Of a DNA stretch of 64,000 bases, positions 1 through 7,915 are shown piece after piece. The stretch comes from an uncultured Allorhizobium sp. (GTDB taxonomy: Bacteria > Pseudomonadota > Alphaproteobacteria > Rhizobiales > Rhizobiaceae): positions 2,185,001 to 2,249,000 of the forward strand of contig OY288189.1 of NCBI GenBank assembly GCA_958439205.1. The letters run 5' to 3'. A program made the position numbers and the translations under genes. Every line of letters starts with the position of its first letter. Position 1 is the first letter of the stretch. A model generated the notes under the pieces. It had not been told where the DNA came from and did no database searches. It worked only from the letters and a program-made list of their open reading frames with translations.

Positions 1-218
1 ACATGGACGCGGTCAAGCCCGGCGAGAAGGTGATCCTTGTCGACGACCTGATCGCGACTGGTGGCACGGCCGTCGGTGCCGTACAGCTGTTGCGCCAGAT
101 CGGCGCTGACGTCGTGTCTGCCTGCTTCGTCATCGACCTGCCGGAACTCGGCGGCCGCAAGAAGCTCGAGGCGCTCGGTGTCGAGGTGCGCACGCTTGTG
201 GAATTCGAGGGGCACTGA
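1..218 (+). CDS. apt: adenine phosphoribosyltransferase, C-terminal part (cut by window edge)
   Basis: The reading frame is already open at the first base and ends at TGA 216-218, so about 72 codons are visible. The visible part carries the phosphoribosyltransferase PRPP-binding signature [14 protein letters not shown] followed by [11 protein letters not shown]. It ends with the Apt-type tail ([18 protein letters not shown]). Apt salvages adenine and PRPP to AMP in the cytoplasm. The family is about 180 residues long, so roughly the first 110 residues lie outside the window. A GC-rich stem-loop follows 13 bases after the stop. Other small phosphoribosyltransferases share the PRPP motif, but the tail fits Apt best. 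Confidence 0.93.
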   Translation, partial: MDAVKPGEKVILVDDLIATGGTAVGAVQLLRQIGADVVSACFVIDLPELGGRKKLEALGVEVRTLVEFEGH

Positions 219-230
219 GCCTTCTATAAC

Positions 231-252
231 GACCGGGCGCTGCAGCCCGGTC
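231..252 (+). terminator. stem-loop after apt, possible terminator
   Basis: Perfect 8-bp stem GACCGGGC / GCCCGGTC around a 6-base loop, 13 bases after the apt stop codon. No long T-run follows, so it may only slow polymerase or protect the 3' end. It also lies between the convergent apt and LysE-type genes. Confidence 0.45.
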
Positions 253-269
253 GACCTTCTGCTGGCCTA

Positions 270-878
270 TCAGCGCTCTGCCAGCGCCAATTTCCCCGCC
301 ATCAGCAAGAAGCCACCTGCAAGCAGCCGGTTGACGATCCGCATCCGGTGCGGGCGTGCAACGAGGCCATCGCGCATCGCGGCTGCCGTAAGGCCGTAGA
401 GTGCGAAGACCACGAAGGTCACGGCCATGAAGACGAGGCTCAAGACCGCCATGGTGGCCAGTGGTCTCGGATCGCCCTGATCGACAAATTGCGGCAGGAA
501 GGCCAGGAAGAAAAGCGAGAGCTTCGGATTGAGCAGGTTGATCAGGACCGCCTTTCGGATGATCCGCCAGGCCTCGCGGTGCGGCTCGGCTGTCTGCTCC
601 TGGACCAGGCCGCTTCGCCACAGGCCGATTGCCATCCAGATCAGATAGGCGATGCCGGCATAGCGGATCAGTTCGAAGAGTCGTGGCTCGGCGGCGACGA
701 GGGCGGCGAGGCCAAGTGCTGCCGCCAGCATATGCGGGACGATGCCGAGCGTGCAGCCGAATGCGGCGATGAGGGCGTTGCGCCGTCCGCCGCCGAGGGC
801 TGCTGCCAGCGTGTAGAGCGCGCCCGTGCCGGGCGTCGCGACGATGATCAGGGTGGTCAGAAGGAAATCGAGGGTCAT
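270..878 (-). CDS. LysE/RhtB family amino-acid exporter
   Basis: A 202-residue, very hydrophobic protein with about six membrane segments, the usual size and shape of the LysE/RhtB exporters. The N-terminus has the typical proline-glycine break (IIVATPGTGALYTLAAALGGG, residues 11-31), and the mid-protein NLLNPKLSLFFLAFLPQF stretch is the family's conserved loop and helix. The inner-membrane protein should export an amino acid or a related small metabolite; the substrate cannot be read from sequence. The start is supported by AGGAG eight bases upstream. It lies 38 bases downstream of the AraC-type gene on the same strand, and AraC or LysR regulators next to LysE exporters are common, so the regulator may control it. 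Confidence 0.88.
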   Translation of the reverse strand: MTLDFLLTTLIIVATPGTGALYTLAAALGGGRRNALIAAFGCTLGIVPHMLAAALGLAALVAAEPRLFELIRYAGIAYLIWMAIGLWRSGLVQEQTAEPHREAWRIIRKAVLINLLNPKLSLFFLAFLPQFVDQGDPRPLATMAVLSLVFMAVTFVVFALYGLTAAAMRDGLVARPHRMRIVNRLLAGGFLLMAGKLALAER

Positions 879-916
879 GCACTGTCTCCTGCGTTGCTGG
901 AGAGAGCATGCCGGTG

Positions 917-1744
917 TCAGCCGCTTCGGTCTTGTACAGGATTGCAGCCGAGCCGGGCGCTGCGATAGCCGCCGGGCGTCAGGCCGAAGCGACGGCGGAA
1001 TTCGCGGTGCATATGGCTCTGATCGACGTAACCGCAGGCCGCGGCGACCTCAGCGGGAGGCAGACCTTCCATGAGCAGGCGGCGGCTAAGGTTGGCGCGG
1101 CTCTGCATGCGGTAGGCATGGGGCGTGAGGCCCGTGTGGCGCTGGAAGGTGCGGATCAGCTGAAAGCGACTGAGGCCGGCTTCGCGCGCAAGGTGCGAGA
1201 GATCGGCAAGGCTTGTCGGGTTCTCGTCCAGGTGTTGGCGAACACGAGCAAGGCTGGCGGGCAGGGCAGGCGCGGTCTCCCGGCGACGAAGCAGCGCCTT
1301 TCCGAGAACGAGGACGAGCGCTTCCCGAAGCGCGTCCGCGGGCAGGTCTTCCGGTCCATGGTCGAACCGGCGATGCAGGGCCGTAAGATGATGAAGAACA
1401 TCTCTGTCAGCGAAGACGGGAAGTTCGAATTCCAGGTCCGAGACCGAGGAGACCAGATCAGATACGCTGTCTGTGAGGAGGGCCGGCGTCAGGTACAGCA
1501 TGTGCCAGCTGCGCGGCGTCCGGCCGATCGGGGCGCCGTCATGGACTTCGCCCGGATTGACCGTGATTAGCTGGCCGGCTTCGGCTTCCACCTGACCCCG
1601 GCCGGAGGCCGAGATCTGGCCGCCAGCGGAGACAAAGCCGATGCCATAGCTGTCATGGCTGTGTTTGGGAAAGACATGCGCGCTTGTGGCCGAGACCGCT
1701 TCCAGGCCGCTGAGAGATGTCGGATGGAAGCGGAAGCCGGTCAT
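917..1744 (-). CDS. AraC family transcriptional regulator with N-terminal cupin domain
   Basis: 275 residues. The first half is a cupin-like sensing domain (GGQISASGRGQVEAEAGQL, then TVNPGEVHDGAP), and the last ~100 residues are the double helix-turn-helix of AraC proteins. The C-terminal signature is clear: MEGLPPAEVAAACGYVDQSH followed by HREFRRRFGLTPGGYR. It probably senses a small ligand and regulates the adjacent exporter or its own operon. The start lies 6 bases after the glutathione peroxidase stop, so it is probably the fourth gene of a leftward operon with the two MaoC genes and the peroxidase. The Shine-Dalgarno sequence is weak, which fits translational coupling. Confidence 0.9.
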   Translation of the reverse strand: MTGFRFHPTSLSGLEAVSATSAHVFPKHSHDSYGIGFVSAGGQISASGRGQVEAEAGQLITVNPGEVHDGAPIGRTPRSWHMLYLTPALLTDSVSDLVSSVSDLEFELPVFADRDVLHHLTALHRRFDHGPEDLPADALREALVLVLGKALLRRRETAPALPASLARVRQHLDENPTSLADLSHLAREAGLSRFQLIRTFQRHTGLTPHAYRMQSRANLSRRLLMEGLPPAEVAAACGYVDQSHMHREFRRRFGLTPGGYRSARLGCNPVQDRSG

Positions 1745-1750
1745 GGCGGT

Positions 1751-2227
1751 TCAGGGAGCGAGCGCTTTGGCGATGTCGTCGGCAAGATCCGACGGAGCCG
1801 TGCGCGGTGAGTAGCGGGCGATTGGCTGGCCGTCGCGGCCAAGGAGGAATTTTGCGAAATTCCAGCCGATCTCGGCGCCCTGTTCGGCACCCGGTGTTTC
1901 CGCCTTCAGCCAGGCGTAGAGCGGGTGGGTGCCGGCACCGTTCACCTCGATCTTGGCAAAGAGCGGGAAGGTGACGGCGAACTGGGTTTCGCAGAAGAGA
2001 GCGATCTCCTTTTCCGTGCCGGGTTCCTGGGCGCCGAACTGGTTGCAGGGGAAGCCGAGCACCACGAGATCGGGGTTCGCCTTGTAGAGGGCTTCTAGGC
2101 CTTGATATTGCGGGGTGAGGCCGCAGGCGCTCGCGGTGTTGACGATGAGCAAGACCTTACCGGCATAGTCCTTCAGGCTGCGTTCGGTGCCATCGATGGC
2201 GGTCATGGTGAAATCGTAGGCGCTCAT
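1751..2227 (-). CDS. glutathione peroxidase family protein (Cys type)
   Basis: 158 residues, normal for the bacterial non-selenium peroxidases of the thioredoxin fold. The peroxidatic cysteine is Cys35 in NTASACGLTPQY. The second family signature, LGFPCNQFGAQEPG, and the tryptophan-asparagine pair (IGWNFAKFLL) that complete the catalytic tetrad are present. These enzymes reduce hydroperoxides, generally using thioredoxin rather than glutathione as donor. The family usually has SKCG at the active site; here it is SACG. Its ATG overlaps the stop of the preceding MaoC gene by four bases, with GAGGAG upstream, so the two are translationally coupled. Confidence 0.93.
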   Translation of the reverse strand: MSAYDFTMTAIDGTERSLKDYAGKVLLIVNTASACGLTPQYQGLEALYKANPDLVVLGFPCNQFGAQEPGTEKEIALFCETQFAVTFPLFAKIEVNGAGTHPLYAWLKAETPGAEQGAEIGWNFAKFLLGRDGQPIARYSPRTAPSDLADDIAKALAP

Positions 2228-2712
2228 TGGGCTTGCTCCTCGTCGGGGAAGAATTCGATCAGGTTGCTCTTGAAGCGCAGCACGGTTTCGCCGTGCTGGT
2301 TGACGCCTTCGGAGAGGGCCGAGTTCAGGATGTAGCGGTTTCGGCCCTGGACGGTACGGCTTTCCAGCGGGATCATGTAGAAGGTGATGGTGTCACCGGC
2401 GAAGACGGGTTTCAGCCATTGCAATTCGGCAAAGCCAGGCGAGGGGCCAAGCTTCGGCGGCGCGATGCCTTCGGCTTTCAGGCGTTCGATCTCCCGGCCG
2501 ATAAAGCCGATGAAGCTCTTCATCCAGTTGGCGCAGGTGTGCCAGCCGGAGGCGCAGAGAGCGCCGAAGACGTAGGTCTTGGCGGCTTCCGCATCGACGT
2601 GGAAGGGCTGCGGATCAAACTTCTCGGCAAAGCGGACGATGTCTTCGGCGGTGAAGGTGACGCTGCCGAGTTCGAGGCGGGTGCCGGCGGGATAGAGCTC
2701 GAGCATTCTCAT
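2224..2712 (-). CDS. MaoC-like hot-dog dehydratase (first of two paralogues)
   Basis: 162 residues with the MaoC/hot-dog fold signature: KFDPQPFHVDAEAAK around residue 33, then GWHTCANWMKSFIGF. Members hydrate enoyl-CoA or related acyl thioesters, or serve as dehydratases. The physiological substrate is unknown here. Start and stop both overlap neighbours by four bases (ATGA): the upstream MaoC gene and the downstream peroxidase. The two MaoC proteins are clearly related (EFDPQPMH versus KFDPQPFH; both have SGWHT) and may form a heterodimer, as some two-gene MaoC hydratases do. Confidence 0.88.
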   Translation of the reverse strand: MRMLELYPAGTRLELGSVTFTAEDIVRFAEKFDPQPFHVDAEAAKTYVFGALCASGWHTCANWMKSFIGFIGREIERLKAEGIAPPKLGPSPGFAELQWLKPVFAGDTITFYMIPLESRTVQGRNRYILNSALSEGVNQHGETVLRFKSNLIEFFPDEEQAQ

Positions 2713-3179
2713 GCGGTGGCCTCCGACATCTCGCGACGGCGCACCATCACGGCATTGCGGGCCTTCAGCACCGTTTCGCCGCGCTGGTTGTGCAATTCAT
2801 GGCCGAAGGTGACGATGCCGAGATGGGGGCGGGAGCGCATCACGCGGACCTCTTCGACGACGGACTGGCCGGACAGCGTGTCGCCGGCAAGCACCGGTTT
2901 CCGCCATTGCATGAACTCGATTCCGGGCGCGCCTTCGGATGCAGCTTTGAGCACATAGGCATCGATCATCAGGCGCATGAAGAGGCTGGACGTGTGCCAG
3001 CCGGAGGCGGAGAGGCCACCGAGGATGCTGGCCTTGCCGGCTTCTTCCGAGAGATGCATTGGCTGCGGATCGAATTCGGTGGCGAATTCGATGATCTCTT
3101 CGGCGCTCACCAGACGGGGCCCGAGCGCAAAGCTTCGGCCCTCCGTGAAGTCCTCGTAGTGAAGCCTGTCTTCCTGCAT
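2709..3179 (-). CDS. MaoC-like hot-dog dehydratase (second paralogue)
   Basis: 156 residues with the same fold as the next gene downstream: EFDPQPMHLSEEAGKASILG around residues 34-53, then SGWHTSSLFMRLM. It heads the leftward set MaoC-MaoC-peroxidase-AraC, with a good ribosome site (GGAGAACACGGCGC before ATG). It is divergent from the Crp/Fnr gene, 63 bases away, so the two probably share a promoter region. The paired MaoC architecture suggests a two-subunit hydratase; the substrate is not readable. Confidence 0.88.
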   Translation of the reverse strand: MQEDRLHYEDFTEGRSFALGPRLVSAEEIIEFATEFDPQPMHLSEEAGKASILGGLSASGWHTSSLFMRLMIDAYVLKAASEGAPGIEFMQWRKPVLAGDTLSGQSVVEEVRVMRSRPHLGIVTFGHELHNQRGETVLKARNAVMVRRREMSEATA

Positions 3180-3242
3180 GCGCCGTGTTCTCCAATGCCT
3201 TGCCAGTCGCTATGGTCATAAGCGGGAATCGAGAGGTGGTCC

Positions 3243-3905
3243 ATGGCGGGTTGGGCAGATCAGGCCGGCTTTCTGGCAGGCATCGATGTAGAGGCACGGC
3301 AGGCGCTGGAGGCGCTGACGCCGATGCATGTGCCTCACCGCACGACGCTGTTTCGGCCCGGCGACGCCGCGCAGAGTTTCGTCATACTGCTGTCTGGCCG
3401 GATCGGCGTTTACCTCACGGGGCGAAACGGGCGGGAGTTGCTCCTCTATTCCGTGACGCCTGGCGAGACCTGCGTGCAGACGACGCTCGGTGTGCTGGGT
3501 GGTGCGCCCTATTCGGGCGAGGCGGTGGCGGAGAGTGATCTCGTGGCGGTCATGGTGCCGTCTGCCGTGTTCGAGCGGCTGATGGCGGATTCGGTGGCAT
3601 TCCGCCATTTCGTCTTTCGAGCCTTTGCCGACCGGTTGGGCGACCTGATGTTCGTGCTGGAGCAGGTGGCCTTCGTGAAGGTGGAGCAGCGGCTGGCGTA
3701 TGCGCTTCTCGAGCGGGCGGACGAGGAGGGACATGTCGCCCTCACGCATCATGACCTTGCCGTCATCATCGGCACGGCACGCGAGGTGGTGTCGCGGCGG
3801 CTGGAGGCGCTCGTCTCGAAGGGTGTGGTTGCCAATGAACGCGGGCAAATCCGCATCATCAACCGCGCCGAGCTTGCCCGCATGGCGCGGGCTTCAGACG
3901 GTTAA
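3243..3905 (+). CDS. Crp/Fnr family transcriptional regulator
   Basis: 220 residues: an N-terminal cyclic-nucleotide-binding-type beta barrel (LFRPGDAAQSFVILLSGRIG near residue 40), a dimerisation helix, and a C-terminal winged helix with the Crp/Fnr recognition segment HHDLAVIIGTAREVVSRRLE near residue 175. The N-terminus lacks the four-cysteine cluster of an oxygen-sensing Fnr, so the signal is unknown. A perfect 13-bp palindrome (GTGACTAAGTCAC) lies 15 bases after its stop, in front of a small DUF2892 gene that it may control. The same pairing of Crp-type regulator with DUF2892 or rhodanese-like proteins is common in proteobacteria. Confidence 0.92.
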   Translation: MAGWADQAGFLAGIDVEARQALEALTPMHVPHRTTLFRPGDAAQSFVILLSGRIGVYLTGRNGRELLLYSVTPGETCVQTTLGVLGGAPYSGEAVAESDLVAVMVPSAVFERLMADSVAFRHFVFRAFADRLGDLMFVLEQVAFVKVEQRLAYALLERADEEGHVALTHHDLAVIIGTAREVVSRRLEALVSKGVVANERGQIRIINRAELARMARASDG

Positions 3906-3920
3906 GACTTTGCAAAGCCC

Positions 3921-3933
3921 GTGACTAAGTCAC
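3921..3933. promoter_or_regulatory. perfect palindrome GTGACTAAGTCAC, candidate Crp/Fnr-type operator
   Basis: Six-base arms around a single central A, located 62 bases upstream of the DUF2892 start and just after the Crp/Fnr gene. A second palindrome, CTTTGCAAAG, sits at 3908-3917. The spacing suits an upstream activator or repressor site. Binding by the adjacent regulator is inference only. Confidence 0.4.
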
Positions 3934-3995
3934 CGACGCGGCGGCAAGGCGGCGCTAGTGTTATCCCATCGTCAAAACAACGGAGGGAAATCACC

Positions 3996-4202
3996 ATGTT
4001 TGCCAAGAATGTCGGCGGTCTCGACCGCATCCTGCGCATCGTTGCCGGTCTCGCGCTTCTGTCGCTGTTCTTCATCTATCCGGGTGCCTGGTGGCGCTAC
4101 TTCACGCTGATCGGCGTTGTGCCGCTCGTGACCGGCCTGATGTCGAGCTGCCCGCTCTATTCGATCATGGGTCTCTCGACCTGCCCGGTGAAGCGGGCCT
4201 GA
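3996..4202 (+). CDS. DUF2892 (YgaP-like) small membrane protein
   Basis: 68 residues from the ATG at 3996, chosen because GGAGGG sits eight bases upstream; the frame is open further 5' but without a ribosome site. The protein starts MFAKNVGGLDRILRIVAG, typical of the DUF2892 domain found at the C-terminus of the rhodanese YgaP. It has two hydrophobic segments (residues 14-32 and 36-52) and ends with two cysteines in SSCPLYSIMG and STCPVKRA. It is an inner-membrane protein of unknown function, often associated with sulfur or thiol stress genes. It probably belongs to the regulon of the preceding Crp/Fnr gene. Confidence 0.85.
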   Translation: MFAKNVGGLDRILRIVAGLALLSLFFIYPGAWWRYFTLIGVVPLVTGLMSSCPLYSIMGLSTCPVKRA

Positions 4203-4272
4203 GGCCAGACATTGAGATCGGCGGCCTTTCGGGACATTCCTGGTGGCCGCCGGTTTCAGTCGCGGATTGTCG

Positions 4273-5721
4273 TTAGGGTCGGGGCGGCGTGAAGTCGCGG
4301 CCGTTGATCGTGAGCCGACCATCTGCGTCCGATACGACATCCCAAGACATGGCCCCGTCTGACGTCCTGCCGGCGAAGCCCTGTGCCATGAGGGCGAAGA
4401 ACGCATATTGGCCGAACTGCGGGAAGCGCTTGGTATTCTCCTGCAGGTACTTCACAAGCGGATCAAGGTCCGCCGTCGTTATCCTGAGAGCGAAGGATGG
4501 TCGCGCGCCGTTGCGGTCAAAGCTCATCGTTCCCGTCGCCGCCACCTGATAGAGCGCCGTCTCAAGCTCGATGTCATCTACCGTCACGTCGACCGTGCGG
4601 TTCGGGACGAGATAATTGATCGCGAGCTGTTGCTGGTTTTCGTTCAGCCACTGTCTCGCACCGAAATCGGCGCCGTCGACGATGTATTCCCACGGCTTCT
4701 GAAAGTTCAGCCCATCGACTGTGAAGGACAGCCTTGCCCGTTCGGGCACAAGCTTTGCCATGCTAGGCGTCAGCCGCCCTCGCGTATCGATCCCTGCGAC
4801 GCTCACGTCTGTGACGATTGTGGTGTCGGCGGCGAGATTGGATGCATCCACGCTGTAGTCGAGCTTGTCGACGCCCATTTGCCATCCGTCGACTGCCCAT
4901 ATCGCGTCCTCAACGGAGCCGGTTTGCTTCACCTCTGCTGCAATCGGCATGAGGGACTGCAGGGCCGGACGTAGCTGATCTGCGATCGCAGCAGCTTCCT
5001 GCTTGCCTTGCAAAAGCAAAAGCCATTCAGCAAAGAGGTCCTGTGCGGCGCGATAGCGAGCATCCGTCGCCACCACCTTGGTGGTCATCTTCCTGGCGGA
5101 TATCTCTCCGAGCCGATCGCCATCTCTCACGCGCAATTCGGTGGTGTTTATCTCCACGTCGGCATGCTCTGGCGTCACGTCCTTCATCGTCTGATCGAGA
5201 TACAAAGTGCCGACCGTGCGCGAGCGGAAAGTACTCTCCGTCCAGAGGGAGACCTCAAGGTCGCTGATGGTTGAATTGAGCTGCGGCTGGGTGCGCAAAT
5301 CGTCCGAAAGCTGCGCCTTTGTCGCGGTCGTTGCAGCTCTGTAGATGAAGCGTGGCGCGGAGGGGCCGCTGCCCAGTTGAGCCCTGACGTTGTAGGAACC
5401 GTATTGCTCGAAGCCCCAGGTGCCTGCGGGCTGTCGCGTAAGGTTCAAAGTGAAGGGATCGAGGCCCGAGACGGTCAGGCCGGTATGCGCGAATTCCCGA
5501 AACACGAGAGGCGGATCGACGCGCACCTCGTATTCGTAGCCCCGCCAGGTCTGTTTGACGGTTAAGAAGCGGGCGAGCTCGCCTCCGAGCGGAAGCAAGG
5601 CGTCAAAGGCCTTCTTGAGGGCTTCAGCCGGTACCGTTTCCTCGGCCCGGGCATCTGCCCATCCTGCGGGAGGCAGGAGCAAGCAGGCTGCCAGGCCAAT
5701 GCGGTTCAGTCTCTGGTTCAT
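4273..5721 (-). CDS. conserved secreted protein of unknown function
   Basis: 482 residues with a clear signal peptide (about residues 1-27: basic start, LAACLLLPPAGW core, cleavage near ADARA-EE). The rest is long, beta-rich and without membrane segments, so it should be periplasmic. Stretches such as VDKLDYSVDASNLAADTTIV and RTVDVTVDDIELETALYQVA read as repeated beta strands, somewhat like YdgA/DUF945 or AsmA-type periplasmic proteins. I do not recognise the family with certainty. It stands alone between the DUF2892 gene and ychF on the minus strand, with about 50 bases to the ychF stop, and could be co-transcribed with ychF. Confidence 0.7.
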   Translation of the reverse strand: MNQRLNRIGLAACLLLPPAGWADARAEETVPAEALKKAFDALLPLGGELARFLTVKQTWRGYEYEVRVDPPLVFREFAHTGLTVSGLDPFTLNLTRQPAGTWGFEQYGSYNVRAQLGSGPSAPRFIYRAATTATKAQLSDDLRTQPQLNSTISDLEVSLWTESTFRSRTVGTLYLDQTMKDVTPEHADVEINTTELRVRDGDRLGEISARKMTTKVVATDARYRAAQDLFAEWLLLLQGKQEAAAIADQLRPALQSLMPIAAEVKQTGSVEDAIWAVDGWQMGVDKLDYSVDASNLAADTTIVTDVSVAGIDTRGRLTPSMAKLVPERARLSFTVDGLNFQKPWEYIVDGADFGARQWLNENQQQLAINYLVPNRTVDVTVDDIELETALYQVAATGTMSFDRNGARPSFALRITTADLDPLVKYLQENTKRFPQFGQYAFFALMAQGFAGRTSDGAMSWDVVSDADGRLTINGRDFTPPRP

Positions 5722-5774
5722 CTACCCTCCGAATCAAACCACTCCTGGGTTGCGTTCGGAGGCAGTAAACGCGA

Positions 5775-6878
5775 TCAGGTGTTGAAGCGGAAGTGGATGA
5801 CGTCGCCGTCCTGCACGACATATTCCTTGCCTTCGTCGCGGCCCTTGCCGGCTTCCTTGGCGCCGACTTCGCCCTTGAAGGCGATGTAGTCGTCATAGGA
5901 AATGGTGAAGGCGCGGATGAAGCCGCGTTCGAAATCGGTGTGGATGACGCCAGCGGCGGCCGGTGCCTTGGTGCCGCGGACGATGGTCCAGGCACGGCAT
6001 TCCTTCGGGCCGACCGTGAAATAGGTGATGAGGTCCAGCAGATGGTAACCGGCGCGGATCAGGCGGTCGAGGCCGGCTTCATCGAGGCCGAGTGCCGAGA
6101 GGAATTCAGTGGCTTCCTCTTCCGGCAGCTGGGCCACTTCGGCTTCGATGGCAGCCGAGATGATGACGCATTCGGCGCCCTGTTCCGTTGCCATCTTGGC
6201 GACGGCTTCGGTGTGCTTGTTGCCGGTTGCAGCGTCACCTTCGGCGACGTTGCAGACGTAGAGGACCGGATGCGAGGTCAGGAGGTTGAGGCCCTTGAGG
6301 ATCTCGATCTCGTCGGGGGCCAGCGTCTTCAGGAGAAGACGGGCGGGCTTGCCTTCGTTGAGGAGCTTCACCACCTGCTCCATGATAGGCAGCTGGGCGG
6401 TCGATTCCTTGTCCTTGGAGGCGGCGCGCTTGCGGGTCTGCTCGACGCGGCGTTCCAGGCTTTCGAGGTCGGCGAGCATCAGCTCGGTCTCGATCGTGTC
6501 GGCGTCGCCGACCGGGTCGATCTTGCCTTCGACATGCGTGATGTCATCGTCTTCGAAGCAGCGCAGCACATGGACCACGGCATCGACTTCGCGGATGTTG
6601 GCGAGGAACTTGTTACCGAGGCCTTCACCCTTCGAGGCGCCGCGCACGAGGCCGGCGATGTCGACGAAGGAGATGCGGGTCGGGATGATTTCCTTGGAGC
6701 CGGCGATGTCCGCCAGCTTCTTCATGCGCGGATCGGGAACGGCCACTTCACCGGTGTTCGGCTCGATCGTGCAGAAGGGATAGTTGGCTGCCTGGGCTGC
6801 CGCCGTCTTGGTCAGCGCGTTGAAAAGTGTGGACTTGCCGACATTCGGAAGCCCGACGATACCGCATTTGAAGCCCAT
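5775..6878 (-). CDS. ychF: redox-responsive ATPase/GTPase YchF (OLA1 family)
   Basis: 367 residues, the usual length. It starts [20 protein letters not shown], with the P-loop GLPNVGKST; switch II is [20 protein letters not shown]. The YchF/Obg G-domain is interrupted by a coiled coil (residues ~130-210), and the C-terminal ~85 residues form the TGS domain, ending [13 protein letters not shown]. YchF binds ribosomes and prefers ATP because its G4 motif deviates from NKxD. It is a single-copy housekeeping gene that in rhizobia lies near pth and rplY, both found downstream in this window on the same strand. Confidence 0.97.
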   Translation of the reverse strand: MGFKCGIVGLPNVGKSTLFNALTKTAAAQAANYPFCTIEPNTGEVAVPDPRMKKLADIAGSKEIIPTRISFVDIAGLVRGASKGEGLGNKFLANIREVDAVVHVLRCFEDDDITHVEGKIDPVGDADTIETELMLADLESLERRVEQTRKRAASKDKESTAQLPIMEQVVKLLNEGKPARLLLKTLAPDEIEILKGLNLLTSHPVLYVCNVAEGDAATGNKHTEAVAKMATEQGAECVIISAAIEAEVAQLPEEEATEFLSALGLDEAGLDRLIRAGYHLLDLITYFTVGPKECRAWTIVRGTKAPAAAGVIHTDFERGFIRAFTISYDDYIAFKGEVGAKEAGKGRDEGKEYVVQDGDVIHFRFNT

Positions 6879-6990
6879 GGCTCTGAATACCTGCTCGGGA
6901 TGGATTTTCGTTGCCCACGCCTATGAGGTATAGGAGGGACATGGTCAAGTGTTGCGGGCCTGATGCGGCCTCTAGATCCGGAAGGAACCC

Positions 6991-7299
6991 ATGGCGAAGG
7001 ATACGGTGCTGACACCGAAGACCGACACGAAGCCGAAGGTGGAGAAGCCCAGGCTCTACAAGGTCATGCTGCACAATGACGATTACACGCCGCGCGAATT
7101 CGTCACGATCGTTTTGAAGGTTGTGTTCCGGATGAGCGAGGAGACCGGCAACCGGGTGATGCTGACGGCGCACCGGTTCGGCTCGGCGGTGGTCGTTGTC
7201 TGCACGCGGGAGATCGCCGAGACGAAGGTGACGGAAGCCATGGACCTCGCCAAGGAGGCGGGCATGCCGCTGTTGTTTACGGCCGAACCGGAGGAGTGA
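6991..7299 (+). CDS. clpS: ATP-dependent Clp protease adaptor ClpS, ClpS2-type
   Basis: 102 residues. The ClpS core LYKVMLHNDDYTPREFVTIV (residues ~22-41) carries the N-degron-binding asparagine-aspartate pair. ClpS delivers proteins with destabilising N-terminal residues to ClpAP. The end of the domain reads TAHRFGSAVVVVCTREIAE, matching the second ClpS paralogue (ClpS2) of Agrobacterium as I remember it. ClpS1 has a His-Gly-rich HQHGVGECGVF segment there. The canonical clpS1-clpA pair should therefore be elsewhere in the genome; no clpA is adjacent. Divergent from ychF. Confidence 0.93.
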   Translation: MAKDTVLTPKTDTKPKVEKPRLYKVMLHNDDYTPREFVTIVLKVVFRMSEETGNRVMLTAHRFGSAVVVVCTREIAETKVTEAMDLAKEAGMPLLFTAEPEE

Positions 7300-7320
7300 G
7301 GACGCGTTGCTCGCGTCCTC
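7298..7320 (+). terminator. stem-loop overlapping the clpS stop codon
   Basis: GAGGACGCG, loop TTGCT, CGCGTCCTC: a perfect 9-bp stem beginning inside the TGA stop of clpS and followed by TTCATTC. Probable intrinsic terminator for clpS. It also faces the end of the convergent ridA gene. Confidence 0.6.
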
Positions 7321-7353
7321 TTCATTCAGGCAGGGTTACCTGCGCACGCTTCA

Positions 7354-7749
7354 CTACGCCTGCGGAATGCGGGCGATGACCTTGATCTCGAAATCGAAAC
7401 CGGCGAGCCAGTTGACGCCGACCGCCGTCCAGTTGGGATAGGGCGGGGCGGGGAATGCGTCCGCCTTGACCTTCATGATGGTTGCGAACTGGTTCTCCGG
7501 GTCGGTGTGGAAACTCGTGACGTCGACGAGATCGGCGAAAGTGCAGCCGGCGGCGGCGAGTGTTGCCTCGAGGTTGGCGAAGGCGCGGCGAACCTGGGTC
7601 TCGAAGTCGGGCTCGGGTGTGCCGTCATCACGGCTTCCGACCTGGCCGGAGACGAAGAGCAGGTCACCTGTACGGATCGCGGCGGAATAGCCGTGCTCTT
7701 CGTAAAGGGCGTGGCGGTTTGCGGGGAAAACGGGTTCAGGCTTGGTCAT
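7354..7749 (-). CDS. RidA family protein (YjgF/UK114)
   Basis: 131 residues from the ATG at 7749, which has AAAGGAT five bases upstream. An in-frame ATG six codons earlier lacks a ribosome site. RidA signatures: LLFVSGQVGSRDDGTPEPDF, QVRRAFANLEATLAAAGCTF and a C-terminal PNWTAVGVNWLAGFDFEIKV. RidA proteins deaminate reactive enamine/imine intermediates; this one lacks the strict catalytic arginine context (usually TRSCVE), so it may be one of the Rid subfamilies with another role. It is divergently transcribed from a TetR regulator across three tandem palindromes and is its likely target. Confidence 0.88.
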   Translation of the reverse strand: MTKPEPVFPANRHALYEEHGYSAAIRTGDLLFVSGQVGSRDDGTPEPDFETQVRRAFANLEATLAAAGCTFADLVDVTSFHTDPENQFATIMKVKADAFPAPPYPNWTAVGVNWLAGFDFEIKVIARIPQA

Positions 7750-7832
7750 GGGTATCCTTTCGGGCATGCGGCATCGTTCCGCCCGTGGGTGGGTCGGTGA
7801 AATACCGCTTGGCTGCAGGCTGAGAATTTCAT

Positions 7833-7896
7833 ATACGTTGCGTATGTAGGTCTACTCGCATACGGTTCGTATGTCAAATTCATATACGCAGTGTAT
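7833..7896. promoter_or_regulatory. three tandem palindromic operators between ridA and tetR
   Basis: Three copies of ATACG-N3-CGTAT: 7833-7845 (spacer TTG, perfect), 7860-7872 (spacer GTT, perfect; extended to CATACG/CGTATG at 7859-7873) and 7884-7896 (spacer CAG, right arm TGTAT). The centres are 27 and 24 bases apart. They fill the 166-base divergent region and end 19 bases before the tetR GTG. This is the classic picture of an autoregulated TetR repressor also controlling the divergent gene. Confidence 0.75.
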
Positions 7897-7915
7897 GTGA
7901 AGTCAGGAGATTGGC

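Noticed and set aside
5793..6926. Long plus-strand open frame opposite ychF
   Set aside because: Mirror of the ychF gene in a high-GC genome; no ribosome site and no recognisable protein pattern.
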